64,000 bases of DNA from CBDCTM01 sp965222005. Its GTDB lineage: Bacteria > Bacteroidota > Bacteroidia > Chitinophagales > Saprospiraceae. The translations under genes were made by a program, and so were the position numbers. Shown in pieces: positions 16,184 through 25,700 of this stretch (positions within the stretch are counted from its first letter, which is position 1; the number at the start of each line of letters is the position of its first letter). The DNA lies in assembly GCA_965222005.1 (NCBI GenBank), contig OZ244935.1:3906001-3970000 (forward strand), written 5' to 3'. Under the pieces are notes generated by a model that was given only the letters and a program-made list of their open reading frames with translations, was not told where the DNA came from and did no database searches.

Positions 16184-17813
16184 TTTGAGTGCATGACAAA
16201 TTAGGGGTTTTGTATTTAAGCAGCTAATCGGACTAAATTTACTTTTCGTTCCCTTAGTCTGACGAATTGTATAAAATCTTCGATGTCTCCGTTTTGTTTT
16301 ACAGCTCTAAGGTCAAGCATGTTTTGCGCCCCCTTGGATGACCATCTCATACCGCTTTGCTCCATTCTATCTTTGACCAAATGCTTACAAGTAGACTCTG
16401 CCAGAGCTGAACTGATTGGATACCCCTTTTTCAAAAAATCAGCGTAATTCATTTTGTGTTTATGGTTAGTCAAATAGGTGATTGCCTTATTTAACTGCTT
16501 CTTTTTGTTTGTCGATAATTCTGTTTTGTCTCTATTCAACACAAGGTCTTTTATTACCTTTTCAGTTCCTCCTTCCAATATATCTTTTAACACCCCTCTG
16601 ACCCAGCTTGTTCTCAACTTAGAACTTTCTCCAAATATGGCATTGGCACAATCCCAAACGTATTCGCTTACATGGACTATGTCTAAAATGATTCCATCAA
16701 ATTGACCTTCCAGATTATTCTTCTTTATGCTTGCCAGTATTTTATCTTCCAAGCCTATTCCGGCATCTATGGGGATGACGAATCGACTTTGGGAGTTGGT
16801 CATTTTTGATTTTAAATCTTCTATCCCATAATCTATTGCCTTTTGCTGATTGGCTAAAAATGCTCTACGGTGAATTTTAGTGTGCATCTTATTTTCCGTT
16901 TTCTTTTGTTGTGTTGATGCTGGTTCGTCCTCTTGAGCAGCTTCTTTTTGCACTCCCATCAAGCCATCCAATATCTGGTCGGCAGTCCTTTGTTGAGGCG
17001 TAAAAACAGAGGTAACTGACACTGTCGCACTTTGTTTCTTACCCTTTTTCTCCCCTTTGCTTAGCCGCTTTTTGGGATTGGCCTCCTTTTGTTGTACTGC
17101 CTTTATCTTCGGCAATCCTTTACCATCAAAGGTAGTGCTAAAAAACAACGCTTCATCTTCTTGAGCTTCTTCTCGCTCCAACTCATAGTACTGATCAACG
17201 TACTCGCCCAAATGATTGACATTTCTCTCCGAAGATTTTCCACTCAGATTCAAACCTAATAATTTATTCACTATCACTACGCTTTCTTTGTAACTCCCCT
17301 GGGTAGCACTTCCCCCTACCAACTCTTGTAGATTGTACGACCAATAACAACCCTTGGGCAACTGCAAATAATCGTCTATTTTATAAAATTGACCGCGTTG
17401 AGTACTCAAATACGATGGACGATGGATTTGTATCAGACCAAACAAACTGAGGTAGTTCCGCTTCTTTGTCCCTTTACTCCTGTAGCTCTCTCCTGATTCC
17501 AAAATCGGGAGATATTCCTCAACCTTTTTTAACTTTTGCTTGATTATGTAGTTCAATAGCAACAGTCCCAGCTTCAGCAATTCACTTAGTAGGCTTAGTT
17601 CTATTTTATCAATCCCTACATCCTGCTCTACATATTCATCACTTAGGTCAACCAATCTTCCGATTTCTTCTTCTATTTTTTGTATTAGTACTTTTTTGTC
17701 CATACCTTGAATTAGAGTTTGAGGGTCAGTAAATCTATTTTCTAACTTAAATTTACTAAACTCCTTCAAACTCTTCTCATTTTAGGATTCCTCCAATTTG
17801 TCTCGCACTCAAA
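16184..17813 (-). mobile_element. ISKra4-type insertion sequence, about 1.63 kb
   Basis: Imperfect terminal inverted repeats of about 24 bp bound the element: TTTGAGTGCATGACAAATTA at 16184-16203 on the left and, read inward on the minus strand from 17813, TTTGAGTGCGAGACAAATTG. They share TTTGAGTGC and GACAAATT. The only gene inside is a full-length transposase. Flanks begin with CGA on both sides, which might be a 3-bp target duplication but is too short to rely on. A 10-bp direct repeat GCTGCCGAGT lies outside at 16088-16097 and 17835-17844. Confidence 0.75.
16216..17769 (-). CDS. ISKra4 family transposase
   Basis: 517 residues from a TTG at 17769; the ATG at 17703 (MDKKVLIQKIEEE) is a possible alternative start. 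The DDE-type core is intact to the eye: TTFDGKGLPK in the middle, VIPIDAGIGLEDKIL, DIVHVSEYVWDCANAIFG and the C-terminal ALAESTCKHLVKDRMEQSG followed by MRWSSKGAQNMLDLRAV. The last two segments are the most characteristic features of ISKra4 transposases. A Lys/Glu-rich, probably disordered insert lies near residues 215-300. There is no frameshift or internal stop, so the element may still be active. The terminal inverted repeats lie 21-32 bp outside the coding region. Confidence 0.88.
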   Translation of the reverse strand: MKEFSKFKLENRFTDPQTLIQGMDKKVLIQKIEEEIGRLVDLSDEYVEQDVGIDKIELSLLSELLKLGLLLLNYIIKQKLKKVEEYLPILESGESYRSKGTKKRNYLSLFGLIQIHRPSYLSTQRGQFYKIDDYLQLPKGCYWSYNLQELVGGSATQGSYKESVVIVNKLLGLNLSGKSSERNVNHLGEYVDQYYELEREEAQEDEALFFSTTFDGKGLPKIKAVQQKEANPKKRLSKGEKKGKKQSATVSVTSVFTPQQRTADQILDGLMGVQKEAAQEDEPASTQQKKTENKMHTKIHRRAFLANQQKAIDYGIEDLKSKMTNSQSRFVIPIDAGIGLEDKILASIKKNNLEGQFDGIILDIVHVSEYVWDCANAIFGESSKLRTSWVRGVLKDILEGGTEKVIKDLVLNRDKTELSTNKKKQLNKAITYLTNHKHKMNYADFLKKGYPISSALAESTCKHLVKDRMEQSGMRWSSKGAQNMLDLRAVKQNGDIEDFIQFVRLRERKVNLVRLAA

Positions 17814-17873
17814 CGATTTTGATGCTTTAGCCTGGCTGCCGAGTCATTTTATCAAAATTAGCTAAAAAATGAA

Positions 17874-17881
17874 TAGTTTTG
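17874..17881 (+). promoter_or_regulatory. -7 box for the nucleotidyltransferase-radical SAM operon
   Basis: TAGTTTTG fits TAnnTTTG. It overlaps a possible TTG start at 17879, which argues that translation starts later, at the ATG at 17918. Confidence 0.55.
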
Positions 17882-17917
17882 TTCATAATATCTGTTGGAA
17901 GCCCCAATGAAATACAG

Positions 17918-18892
17918 ATGATGCAATCTCCGGGTGAAGGCTATTCGCATATTTCTTCTGCTTCTCCACATTATCATGTGCTGTTGCCTTTGTTGTATTT
18001 CGAGATATTTCAATATCCCTTGCGGTTGGCAGAAATTCAGCAGTTTAGCCCTGTTCAACAATATCCCGAAACAGAGCTCCCATCTGTTTTGGCCGAGCTG
18101 GTGGAGTGGGGGTGGCTTTATCAGATCGATGGCTATTACCTCACCCGGCCCCGCCGCGACTGGGTGGATTTGCGGAAGGAAAACAACAAGCGCGCTGCCA
18201 GGTATTTGGGAAGAGCTCGCCTGATGACCCGCCTCATCCGCCGCTTTCCCTTCGTTCGGGCCGTGCTCATTTCGGGCTCACTTTCCAAAGGAGTGATGCC
18301 CAAAGACGGAGATATCGACTATTTTATTATCACCAAACCACAACGCCTTTGGATAGCGCGTACGGCGCTGGTATTGTTCAAAAAGCTGTTTTTATTCAAT
18401 TCCCACAAATACTTCTGCGTCAATTACTTCATCGATGAGCATCATCTCGAGATCGAAGAGAAAAACATCTTTACCGCTACCGAAGTAGCTACCTTGCTAC
18501 CCATTTACAGTGCCGAACTGTATCAAAGCTTCATCGAAGCCAATGGGTGGGTTCGGCAGTTTTATCCGCGATCTGGTTTGCAATCCCTCGATACCATCAG
18601 CCGGGCCAATGGCAGCCGCCTGCGAAACTTGGCCGAATGGCCATTCACAGGGCGCCTTGGCGATCAGCTCGACCGCTGGTGTATGCTCAAAACAATGGCC
18701 TACTGGAGGCGGAAGTTTACCAATATTCAGCCCGAGCAATTCGCCGTAGCACTCAAGTCGCGTACCTATGTATCCAAGCATCATCCTCAAAATTTTCAGA
18801 ATAAAGTACTCCACGCCTTTGAAAGAGTTATAGAAGACTTTGAAGAAAGGAATCAATTGCGAATTGAAAAACCATTAATTTTGGTTTCATGA
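17918..18892 (+). CDS. Nucleotidyltransferase-fold protein
   Basis: 324 residues from the ATG at 17918 (MMQSPGEGYS); the promoter box excludes the longer form. The N-terminal part resembles a winged-helix segment (LLPLLYFEIFQYPLRLAEIQ, then WGWLYQIDGYYLTRP). The core is a minimal nucleotidyltransferase: ISGSLSKGVMPKDGDIDYFII, with the GS motif and the DxD metal ligands. The rest is helical and basic. No signal peptide, so cytoplasmic. Its stop overlaps the start of the radical SAM gene (ATGA), which implies translational coupling. Substrate unknown; it may act on the same small molecule or lipid precursor as the two enzymes downstream. Confidence 0.75.
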   Translation: MMQSPGEGYSHISSASPHYHVLLPLLYFEIFQYPLRLAEIQQFSPVQQYPETELPSVLAELVEWGWLYQIDGYYLTRPRRDWVDLRKENNKRAARYLGRARLMTRLIRRFPFVRAVLISGSLSKGVMPKDGDIDYFIITKPQRLWIARTALVLFKKLFLFNSHKYFCVNYFIDEHHLEIEEKNIFTATEVATLLPIYSAELYQSFIEANGWVRQFYPRSGLQSLDTISRANGSRLRNLAEWPFTGRLGDQLDRWCMLKTMAYWRRKFTNIQPEQFAVALKSRTYVSKHHPQNFQNKVLHAFERVIEDFEERNQLRIEKPLILVS

Positions 18893-20367
18893 GCCAGCGA
18901 ATTCTCTTTACCAACGCTTACTTCTACCGCTTCGACTCCAAACAATGGCAGGACAAACGCCCCTATCCGCCCTATGGCACGATCTACGCAGCGGCGCTGA
19001 TGCGGCAGCAGGGCTATGAGGTAGCGCTGTTTGACACCAACCTGCGGGAGGATCCTGCCGAAATAAAGGAAGCACTCCACCCATCGTATGATTATCTGGT
19101 GATCTATGATGACGGCTTCAACTACCTCAGCAAAATGTGCCTCACCCGCATGCGCGATGCTACGCTGCAAATGATTCGTCTGGCCCGTCCCCTTGTAAAG
19201 CACATCATTGTTTGCAGTTCCGACTCTACAGACCACAGCCTGCTGTACCTCCAGCAAGGGGCAGATTATGTGCTATTGGGTGAAGGAGAGATCAGCTTGC
19301 AGGAGTTGGTAGCTAAACTTTCGGCAGGTATAGCAGATGTGACACACACCTTGGGGATCGCTTATCTGGAAGGGGATGAAGTAGTTAAGTCTCCCCGCCG
19401 ACCTGTGCTGCGCGATCTTGACAGCCTGCCCGATCCGGCCTGGGACCTGGTGGATATGGAGCCATATCGGCGTATCTGGATGGCCCATCAAGGTTATTTT
19501 TCACTGAATATTGCTACTACCAGGGGCTGCCCGTACAAATGCAACTGGTGCGCCAAGCCCATTTACGGCAATCGCTACAACAGCCGTTCACCGCAGCGTG
19601 TAGCTGCTGAAATGGAAATGCTGATCAACACGTATGGTGTAGAACATTTTTGGATGGCCGATGATATTTTTGGCCTCAAACCCGGATGGGTGCAAGCTTT
19701 TCGCGATGAAGTGAAAGCAAAGAAGTTGAAAATGCAGTACAAAATCCAGTCGCGGGTCGATCTGTTGCTCAAAGAAGATACGATCGAAGCACTGGCCGAG
19801 TCGGGGTTGCGTACCGTATGGGTAGGAGCAGAATCGGGCTCCCAAAAAATATTGGATGCTATGGATAAGGGCACTTCGATTGAACAGATTTATGCCTGTA
19901 CTCGCCTGCTGAAAAGCAAAGGCGTGGAGGTCTGCTTTTTTCTCCAGTTTGGTTATCTGGGCGAGCAAAAGGAGGACATCTGGAAGACGATAAGTATGCT
20001 GCTCGATCTGATGCCGGACGATATGGGTATATCCGTATCCTATCCTTTGCCGGGGACAAAATTCTTTGAAAAAGTGCAGGCCCAGCTCGGCGATAAGCAA
20101 AATTGGACCGATTCCGATGACCTGGCCATGATGTACCAGGCTACCTACAGCCCCGCCTTTTACCGGCGGCTGCATCGCTTTGTCCATAAGCTCTTTCGAT
20201 TAAAGCAGGGTTGGCAGGCAGGCAAAGCCTTTTTGCGAGCGCCCTTTTCTTTTCACCTACATAGAGCCCGACCCGTACTAGCCATACTGTATTACCTGCC
20301 TGCCGCACTGCTGGATCGCATAAAATTGCAATTACTCGAATCTCAAAATGCCCGACCAAGCCTTTGA
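18889..20367 (+). CDS. B12-binding domain radical SAM enzyme
   Basis: A 492-residue protein. Residues 1-150 look like a cobalamin-binding Rossmann domain of the type found at the N-terminus of class B radical SAM methylases (PPYGTIYAAALMRQQGYEVALFDT, then ADYVLLGEGEISLQELV). Residues about 205-410 are the radical SAM barrel with TTRGCPYKCNWC: Cys214, Cys218 and Cys221 bind the 4Fe-4S cluster. HFWMADDIFGLKP and VGAESGSQKILDAMDKG are further family motifs. Such enzymes methylate or rearrange unactivated carbons in lipids, hopanoids, cofactors and natural products. It is coupled by 4-bp overlap to the nucleotidyltransferase upstream and overlaps the methyltransferase downstream by 20 bp, so the three form a tight operon of unknown product. 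Confidence 0.88.
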   Translation: MSQRILFTNAYFYRFDSKQWQDKRPYPPYGTIYAAALMRQQGYEVALFDTNLREDPAEIKEALHPSYDYLVIYDDGFNYLSKMCLTRMRDATLQMIRLARPLVKHIIVCSSDSTDHSLLYLQQGADYVLLGEGEISLQELVAKLSAGIADVTHTLGIAYLEGDEVVKSPRRPVLRDLDSLPDPAWDLVDMEPYRRIWMAHQGYFSLNIATTRGCPYKCNWCAKPIYGNRYNSRSPQRVAAEMEMLINTYGVEHFWMADDIFGLKPGWVQAFRDEVKAKKLKMQYKIQSRVDLLLKEDTIEALAESGLRTVWVGAESGSQKILDAMDKGTSIEQIYACTRLLKSKGVEVCFFLQFGYLGEQKEDIWKTISMLLDLMPDDMGISVSYPLPGTKFFEKVQAQLGDKQNWTDSDDLAMMYQATYSPAFYRRLHRFVHKLFRLKQGWQAGKAFLRAPFSFHLHRARPVLAILYYLPAALLDRIKLQLLESQNARPSL

Positions 20368-21187
20368 CCACATTGCCGGACAATACGATGCTACCTTTAC
20401 GGAAAGCCGCATCGGGCACTTGCAAAGGGAGCAGGTGTACAGCTGTCTTTCTCAGATACTAGCCAAAAATCAAATCCATGAGGTGCTGGAAATCAATTGT
20501 GGCACCGGCACCGATGCTTTATGGCTGGCCAGCCAGGGCTGCAGGGTGCTGGCTACCGATATTTCGGGAGCAATGCTGGGGGCTTGCCAAAAAAAAGTAA
20601 AGGAAAAGGGTTTTACCGAGCTGGTAGGTTGCCAACAACTGGCTATCGAACAATTAGATCAGCTACCCAATGATGCTGCCTATGATCTTATTTTTTCCAA
20701 TTTTGGTGGCCTCAATTGCGTATCGCCCGGGCAGCTGGGAGAAATAGCCAGGCAAATGCACCGACTTCTTCGACCCGGTGGCCGTTTGGTAGCGGTAGTG
20801 ATGGGGCGAAAGTGTTGGTGGGAACAGTTTTATTTTTTTATTAAGGGAAATTGGAAAGTTGCCCGAAGGCGGCGGCGCAAAGAAGCGGTACCCGCCCGAT
20901 TGAGCGCAGAGGTGTCTGTGGATACCTGGTACTATACGCCCGCTGAATTGCTCCACTATCTGCAAGCCCACTTCAACGAGCGGCAGGCTCAGCCCATTGG
21001 CTTTTTTGTGCCGCCCTCCTATTTGGAGAGCCTGTTTGCAGACAGAGCAAAACATTTGGCCCGCCTGGCCCGATGGGATAGTCATTTGCCGGCTGGCAGG
21101 TGGTGGGGCAATCGGGCAGATCATTTTTTGATAGAGCTGGTCAGATCAAATGATCCTGATAGGGACGAGCCAACAGCTCATCTTTGA
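20348..21187 (+). CDS. Class I SAM-dependent methyltransferase
   Basis: A 279-residue Rossmann-fold methyltransferase. Motif I is EINCGTGTDALWLASQG (residues about 47-63), followed by VLATDISGAML, the motif II region DLIFSNFGGLNCV and the post-motif LRPGGRLVAVVMG. A Trp/Phe-rich insert (CWWEQFYFFIKGNWK) and a basic stretch suggest contact with a membrane or a lipid-linked substrate. It overlaps the radical SAM gene by 20 bp and its 3' end overlaps the convergent FkbM gene by 47 bp. Probably acts on the same product as the rest of the operon. Confidence 0.85.
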   Translation: MPDQAFDHIAGQYDATFTESRIGHLQREQVYSCLSQILAKNQIHEVLEINCGTGTDALWLASQGCRVLATDISGAMLGACQKKVKEKGFTELVGCQQLAIEQLDQLPNDAAYDLIFSNFGGLNCVSPGQLGEIARQMHRLLRPGGRLVAVVMGRKCWWEQFYFFIKGNWKVARRRRRKEAVPARLSAEVSVDTWYYTPAELLHYLQAHFNERQAQPIGFFVPPSYLESLFADRAKHLARLARWDSHLPAGRWWGNRADHFLIELVRSNDPDRDEPTAHL

Positions 21188-21902
21188 AAGCTACCGTATT
21201 AAAAGCAGTGGGATAGATAGCGTACTGATGCTGGCGAAGCAGCAGGATTGCCGCCTTTCGATCCGCTGTGGATAAATGGCAATGCTCATAAACGATCAAT
21301 TCAGGCTGCCACCTTGCAAAATCGAAATGGCGTAAAATAATAAAATCATGGCCCTCTGTATCGATAAATAATGCATCGAGCTTTTTGACTTGATACTTGA
21401 TTAGTAAACTACTGATTGTCAGGCAGTTAATGGCAATTTTTGTAAGTTTAGCTTTAGGGTATGTGTTTAGAATACTTTCAGGAACCCGGGCTTCCAGGCT
21501 ACTGAGCTGATCGGCCCATTTTGGCGCATCGCCCGAATTTGGATCGATATAGTAAAAGGGCTTTTGCCCATCAACATCCGAAATGGCAACTTGTTCGAAT
21601 ATCAAGCCGCTGAGGTGTTTAAGGCTGTGCTGCAATGCGGCAAAAGCATCTGACTGCGGCTCTACTAGAATGCCGCACCAACCTTTTTGATGAATGTAGC
21701 GGTACAATAAATCAGAAGGCTCCATTTTGTTGGCGCCCAACAACACAAAGAAGGCTGATTCCCGATTTTGGGCATACAGCTCCAAAATATGTGGCAAAGA
21801 AGGAAATTTTGCTTTTCGGTACCAGCCATGATACCATCGAAGGTATAAGCTGGAATGAGGCGGTATAATGGCTTGTAAGACCTTCTTGAAAATTCGTTTC
21901 AT
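21141..21902 (-). CDS. FkbM family methyltransferase
   Basis: 253 residues from the ATG at 21902 (MKRIFKKVLQ); a longer frame to 21923 adds a Cys-containing stretch that looks non-native. FkbM marks are visible: FFVLLGANKMEPSD in place of motif I, GILVEPQSDAFAALQ, VAISDVDG, the central INCLTISSLLIKY and LDALFIDTEGHDFIILR. FkbM enzymes O-methylate sugars and polyketides, and many bacterial copies sit in surface-polysaccharide loci, which suits the ligase-like genes nearby. The gene is divergent from the next methyltransferase (26 bp apart) and its end overlaps the preceding gene on the other strand. Confidence 0.87.
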   Translation of the reverse strand: MKRIFKKVLQAIIPPHSSLYLRWYHGWYRKAKFPSLPHILELYAQNRESAFFVLLGANKMEPSDLLYRYIHQKGWCGILVEPQSDAFAALQHSLKHLSGLIFEQVAISDVDGQKPFYYIDPNSGDAPKWADQLSSLEARVPESILNTYPKAKLTKIAINCLTISSLLIKYQVKKLDALFIDTEGHDFIILRHFDFARWQPELIVYEHCHLSTADRKAAILLLRQHQYAIYPTAFNTVAFKDELLARPYQDHLI

Positions 21903-21928
21903 CTCGGAAATACAAGATCGCAAAAAAG

Positions 21929-22729
21929 ATGACGATGAGCCAGAATATCCTTGATTACTTTGCCAGGCGGCACAGCGGTTTTCTGCATGGCGCAGGCAGT
22001 CGGGGCACCGACCACCTCATCATTAAGGCGGGGCTGGAAGGGAACGAGAAGGTGCTGGAACTTGGATGCGGAACAGGTGCCAGCCTGGTTCGGCTCAAAA
22101 GCCTTTATCCCAAATTGCAACTCTTTGGGCTTGACCGATCGGAGGTGATATTGGCCAAATGTAATGAGCGGTTGCAATTTTGCGGTCTTGGGTCGGTGAG
22201 TATCCAAAAGGTAGAAGAAGGTACCAGGCTACCCTTCGTCGATGGCCAATTCGACCTGGTGTTTGTAGAATCAGTATTGGCTATCCAATCTTCGGCTCAA
22301 CTTGATCTGATGCTGACCGAAATTTATCGCTTGCTCAAATCCGGCGGCCGACTGGCGATGAATGAAACTATCTGGCTGCCCGATATTCCACAAAAAGAAA
22401 TCGAACGCATCAATGCCGCCTGCCTGAAATATATGGGTATTATTCAGTCAAACGGCTTGCTAAGCAATGCGGATGCCTGGCAGAACAAACTGCGGGACAT
22501 GAGTTTTGAGGTCTTATATTGTGAAAGGGCTGCACGCGTCAAGACTGGCTTAGGCAGAGGCTGGCGTGATTTTACCTCCCGCCTCTTTAGCAGCTGGGGT
22601 AAGCTTTCAGCTATTTTCAACCCTCACCTTCGGAGCCAGCGTCGCAGCCTGAAAGCCTTTGAAAAAATGGTATTCCAATCCCCGCAACCTCACCTTGATA
22701 GTTACCTTTTTATTGCACAAAAGGGCTGA
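21929..22729 (+). CDS. Class I SAM-dependent methyltransferase
   Basis: 266 residues (or 264 from the second ATG at 21935). Motif I is VLELGCGTGASLVRLK (residues about 43-58), followed by LFGLDRSEVILAKC, VEEGTRLPFVDGQFDLVFVES and IYRLLKSGGRLAMNE, a standard small-molecule methyltransferase of the UbiE/cyclopropane type. The basic C-terminus is not recognised. No export signal. It lies divergently from FkbM and belongs by position to the surface-modification block; its stop is 29 bp from the end of the large CotH gene on the other strand. Confidence 0.85.
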   Translation: MTMSQNILDYFARRHSGFLHGAGSRGTDHLIIKAGLEGNEKVLELGCGTGASLVRLKSLYPKLQLFGLDRSEVILAKCNERLQFCGLGSVSIQKVEEGTRLPFVDGQFDLVFVESVLAIQSSAQLDLMLTEIYRLLKSGGRLAMNETIWLPDIPQKEIERINAACLKYMGIIQSNGLLSNADAWQNKLRDMSFEVLYCERAARVKTGLGRGWRDFTSRLFSSWGKLSAIFNPHLRSQRRSLKAFEKMVFQSPQPHLDSYLFIAQKG

Positions 22730-22758
22730 GGAATGCCTCAATCTTAACCTTCTCCCTA

Positions 22759-25700
22759 CTACCTTTTCACAAACCGCAACTCAGGAGAATTAAACAGCTT
22801 GCCTTCCGACTGGATGGTGAAAAAGTACAGCCCATCAGCCAGATGGCCGAGCTCGAAGCGCAATAGTTCGGCAGCCAGGCGATCCACCGCCAATTGGCGT
22901 ACCACCTGCCCCAGGTGGTTATGCAATCGTATAATGACAGATTGATCCTCAAGAGGTGGAGCACTCAGATAAACGCGGTTTTGAGCCGGATTTGGGAACA
23001 GGCGGATGTCTTCGGCTAGCAAGGTGTCATCGGTTCCGGATTGGCTTCTGCCATTGGCATTGCCCGGCTCTATCACGACGCTATAATCTTCGACTTCGCC
23101 AAATTCAAACACTTCACAAGGCTCGGCATAGCCTTCCTTTTTCATCGAAACCCGCATGCGCGTAGCACCGGCATGGGCGGATGACGGGATGCTGATTTCG
23201 CCTGTCAACGGAGCAGGCAGATCACCCGATGAGCCGCCATAAGTGATGCCTGAGAAGGCGAGTTCACCAGCATCGGCAAAGTCTCCATCCTGATTGTAAT
23301 CGATCCAAACGCGGAAGTATTCGTCCCATTGGGTATAGCTGTACTTCACAAGCAGGCTGATGGCTTGGGAGGTGCCGGCAGTGACAACAGTACTCAAATC
23401 GGTAAAGTCGCCGTAGCCATCCTTGCCAGAGTCATTGTTGATACTGCCAAAGGTTACGTTGGTAATATGTTGCTGCCAGGGCTTTTCACCTTCCGAATCG
23501 CAATTGTCGGGATTGGGATCAATGGCTTCCCCGGCACAGCTACATCCATCTGACTGGATTTGGTCGTTGACGGTGAGCGGATTGTCGTCGTCGCACAGGC
23601 TGCCTGGGCTGGTCGGAAGGTTGGGATTGTTGTCATCACAATCTACACTTTTGCAAATTCCGTCGAGGTCGTCGTCGCCGTCGGGGCAGGCTTCACAGCC
23701 GTCGGGGATACCATTGCCATTGGTGTCGACGGAATCATCGAAGCCGGGGCATTGGTCATCAGAATTGCAAACACCGTCACTGTCATCGTCACCATCCAGG
23801 CAGTTTTCACAGCCATCGGGAAGCCCATTGCCGTTGGTATCGACGGAATCATCGAAGCCGGGGCATTGGTCATCGGAATTGCAAACACCATCATTATCAT
23901 CATCGGCAAAGGTGCCTCTGCAAATGCAATTGTGGTCGTATTGATCATCGATAGTGCATTCGTCGCCATCATTGCAGGGAGTGCCTGGGGGCAGGAGGCT
24001 GCAATCGAGCACTTCAAAAATCGGTGTCAAAGTAGCATCATGACTGGCCACAAACTCAATAGTGGCAGAGGTTTCGCCCGTTTCGAGCCAATGGGAAAAA
24101 CGGTAGCCGGATTTGGCAATGGCCGTCACGCGCAACGGAAGCTGGGTGTAATAGGTACCCGTGTAATGATACGGCACACTCATTTGATTCCAGTTGACAA
24201 ATACATCACCGTTGGTCATTTCATCATAATTGAAGGACAGTTCGTAGGTGTCATCGAGGTCAAAATGCCTATCCAGCTGATCGAAAAAATAGGGAGGGCG
24301 TTCTTCAAAGAAGCGGCGGTATTTGACTACATTGCCTTCCCATTCTTCATAGGTCTCCCGGTAGGGATTATCAAATGCCCAATGTTCCACATGCCGCTCA
24401 ATGTCATTGCCGATGGTGGCAACGGCCTCATCAATAAAGGTATTGGTACGGTCTTCATTGAAAACGAGCTCCATGAAGCTACAGGCGCGTTGTACAAATT
24501 CTGCCTGAAAGTCATCGTTTTCGAGCAACTTTCTTATAAATAAGGTCGATTGACTATCGCTGGGCCAGCCTTCCTGATCGGGGTCCAGCACCTCCTCCAG
24601 CCTGTCTGAACGATGGCCGCTGGCAGAATTGGTACCATAAATATTGGTGGTAGCATCAGTGTCGATATACATGTATCGCCATTTGCCTTCGGGATTTCGC
24701 GGCCGCCAAATTTGGATGTTGTTGGCCGGCCAGTCGGAGCTGCTCATGTAAATCATGGCAATCCAGTAATCGAGAAAATTTTCGATATCAAGCTGCGTCC
24801 TTACATACTGGTAGTGCTCAGCCTGGCTCATATCGTGCTGATCGACGTATTCATAAAGGTCTTGGTAATGCTGGTCATCTCCCTCCTTAATATCGTGCGA
24901 TAGCCTGGGGCTTTTGATGAGATCAAGCTCCGTCTCTTTTACATCGAAAAAAGCATCGAAATATTCGCCACCATACAGATCGCGGAAGTTTTGAATGCCG
25001 TAGTACTCGCCATTGATATATACCAGCGTGGGGCGATAGCTTTGGTACTCCACATCGGTTATGTCGGCTAGAATGCGATGGTTGACTCCGTCGCGGAACA
25101 TGGTGTTGCGATAATCCTGCCCGCTATTGCGTAAGCGGAGGCGCTTGTATTTTTTGTAATCCCGTCCCGGGAAAAGCTTGTAATCAATATTCTTATCGCC
25201 GTACTGATTGTTGCGCAGGTAAATATTAAGGCTCTTCAAGGCATATTTCCTCGAACAATTGCCCGAAATACGGATCCCTGCCTTTACCGCAAAGGCTTCC
25301 TGTCCATCAGGCTCGAAAAGCGTAAGCTTGGCCGGGCGCTCCCAATCCTGCCAATAATTGGCCGGCTGATAGTTGCTGCAAAAACCCACACTAATGCCAT
25401 TGGTACCTACTGTATAAATACCGATTTCATCATCCCAAAGGTTGTCAGGATCGGTGGATATCATAAGTACCGGAAGATCGGCACTGGGATCGAATAAATA
25501 GCTGCGGGTTGTGATCTGGCTGTTGGCAAATCCAGCCCGGAAAGCGCGAGCTCTCACACTTGAGGTTTCGTCCACGTTGAAAGGGCCGGTATATTTTTTG
25601 GAATCGGCATCCGGATCGGAGCCATCTGTAGTGTAGCGGATAGTAACAGTAGGATCTACATGAGTGATGCTTACCAATTGAGGGCTGCTAAACACGCCAT

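Noticed and set aside
17879..17917. TTG start for the nucleotidyltransferase
   Set aside because: The -7 promoter box lies on top of this codon, so the transcript would begin downstream of it.
23680..23907. Possible CRISPR array
   Set aside because: The repeats have a 114-bp period, are in frame inside a protein gene and encode Ca-binding segments; there are no spacers and no cas genes in the window.
23560..24543. 327-codon plus-strand frame with many Val/Ile repeats
   Set aside because: Antisense of the Asp-rich Ca-binding repeats of the CotH gene; GAC/GAT read backwards gives GTC/ATC, which explains the Val/Ile runs.
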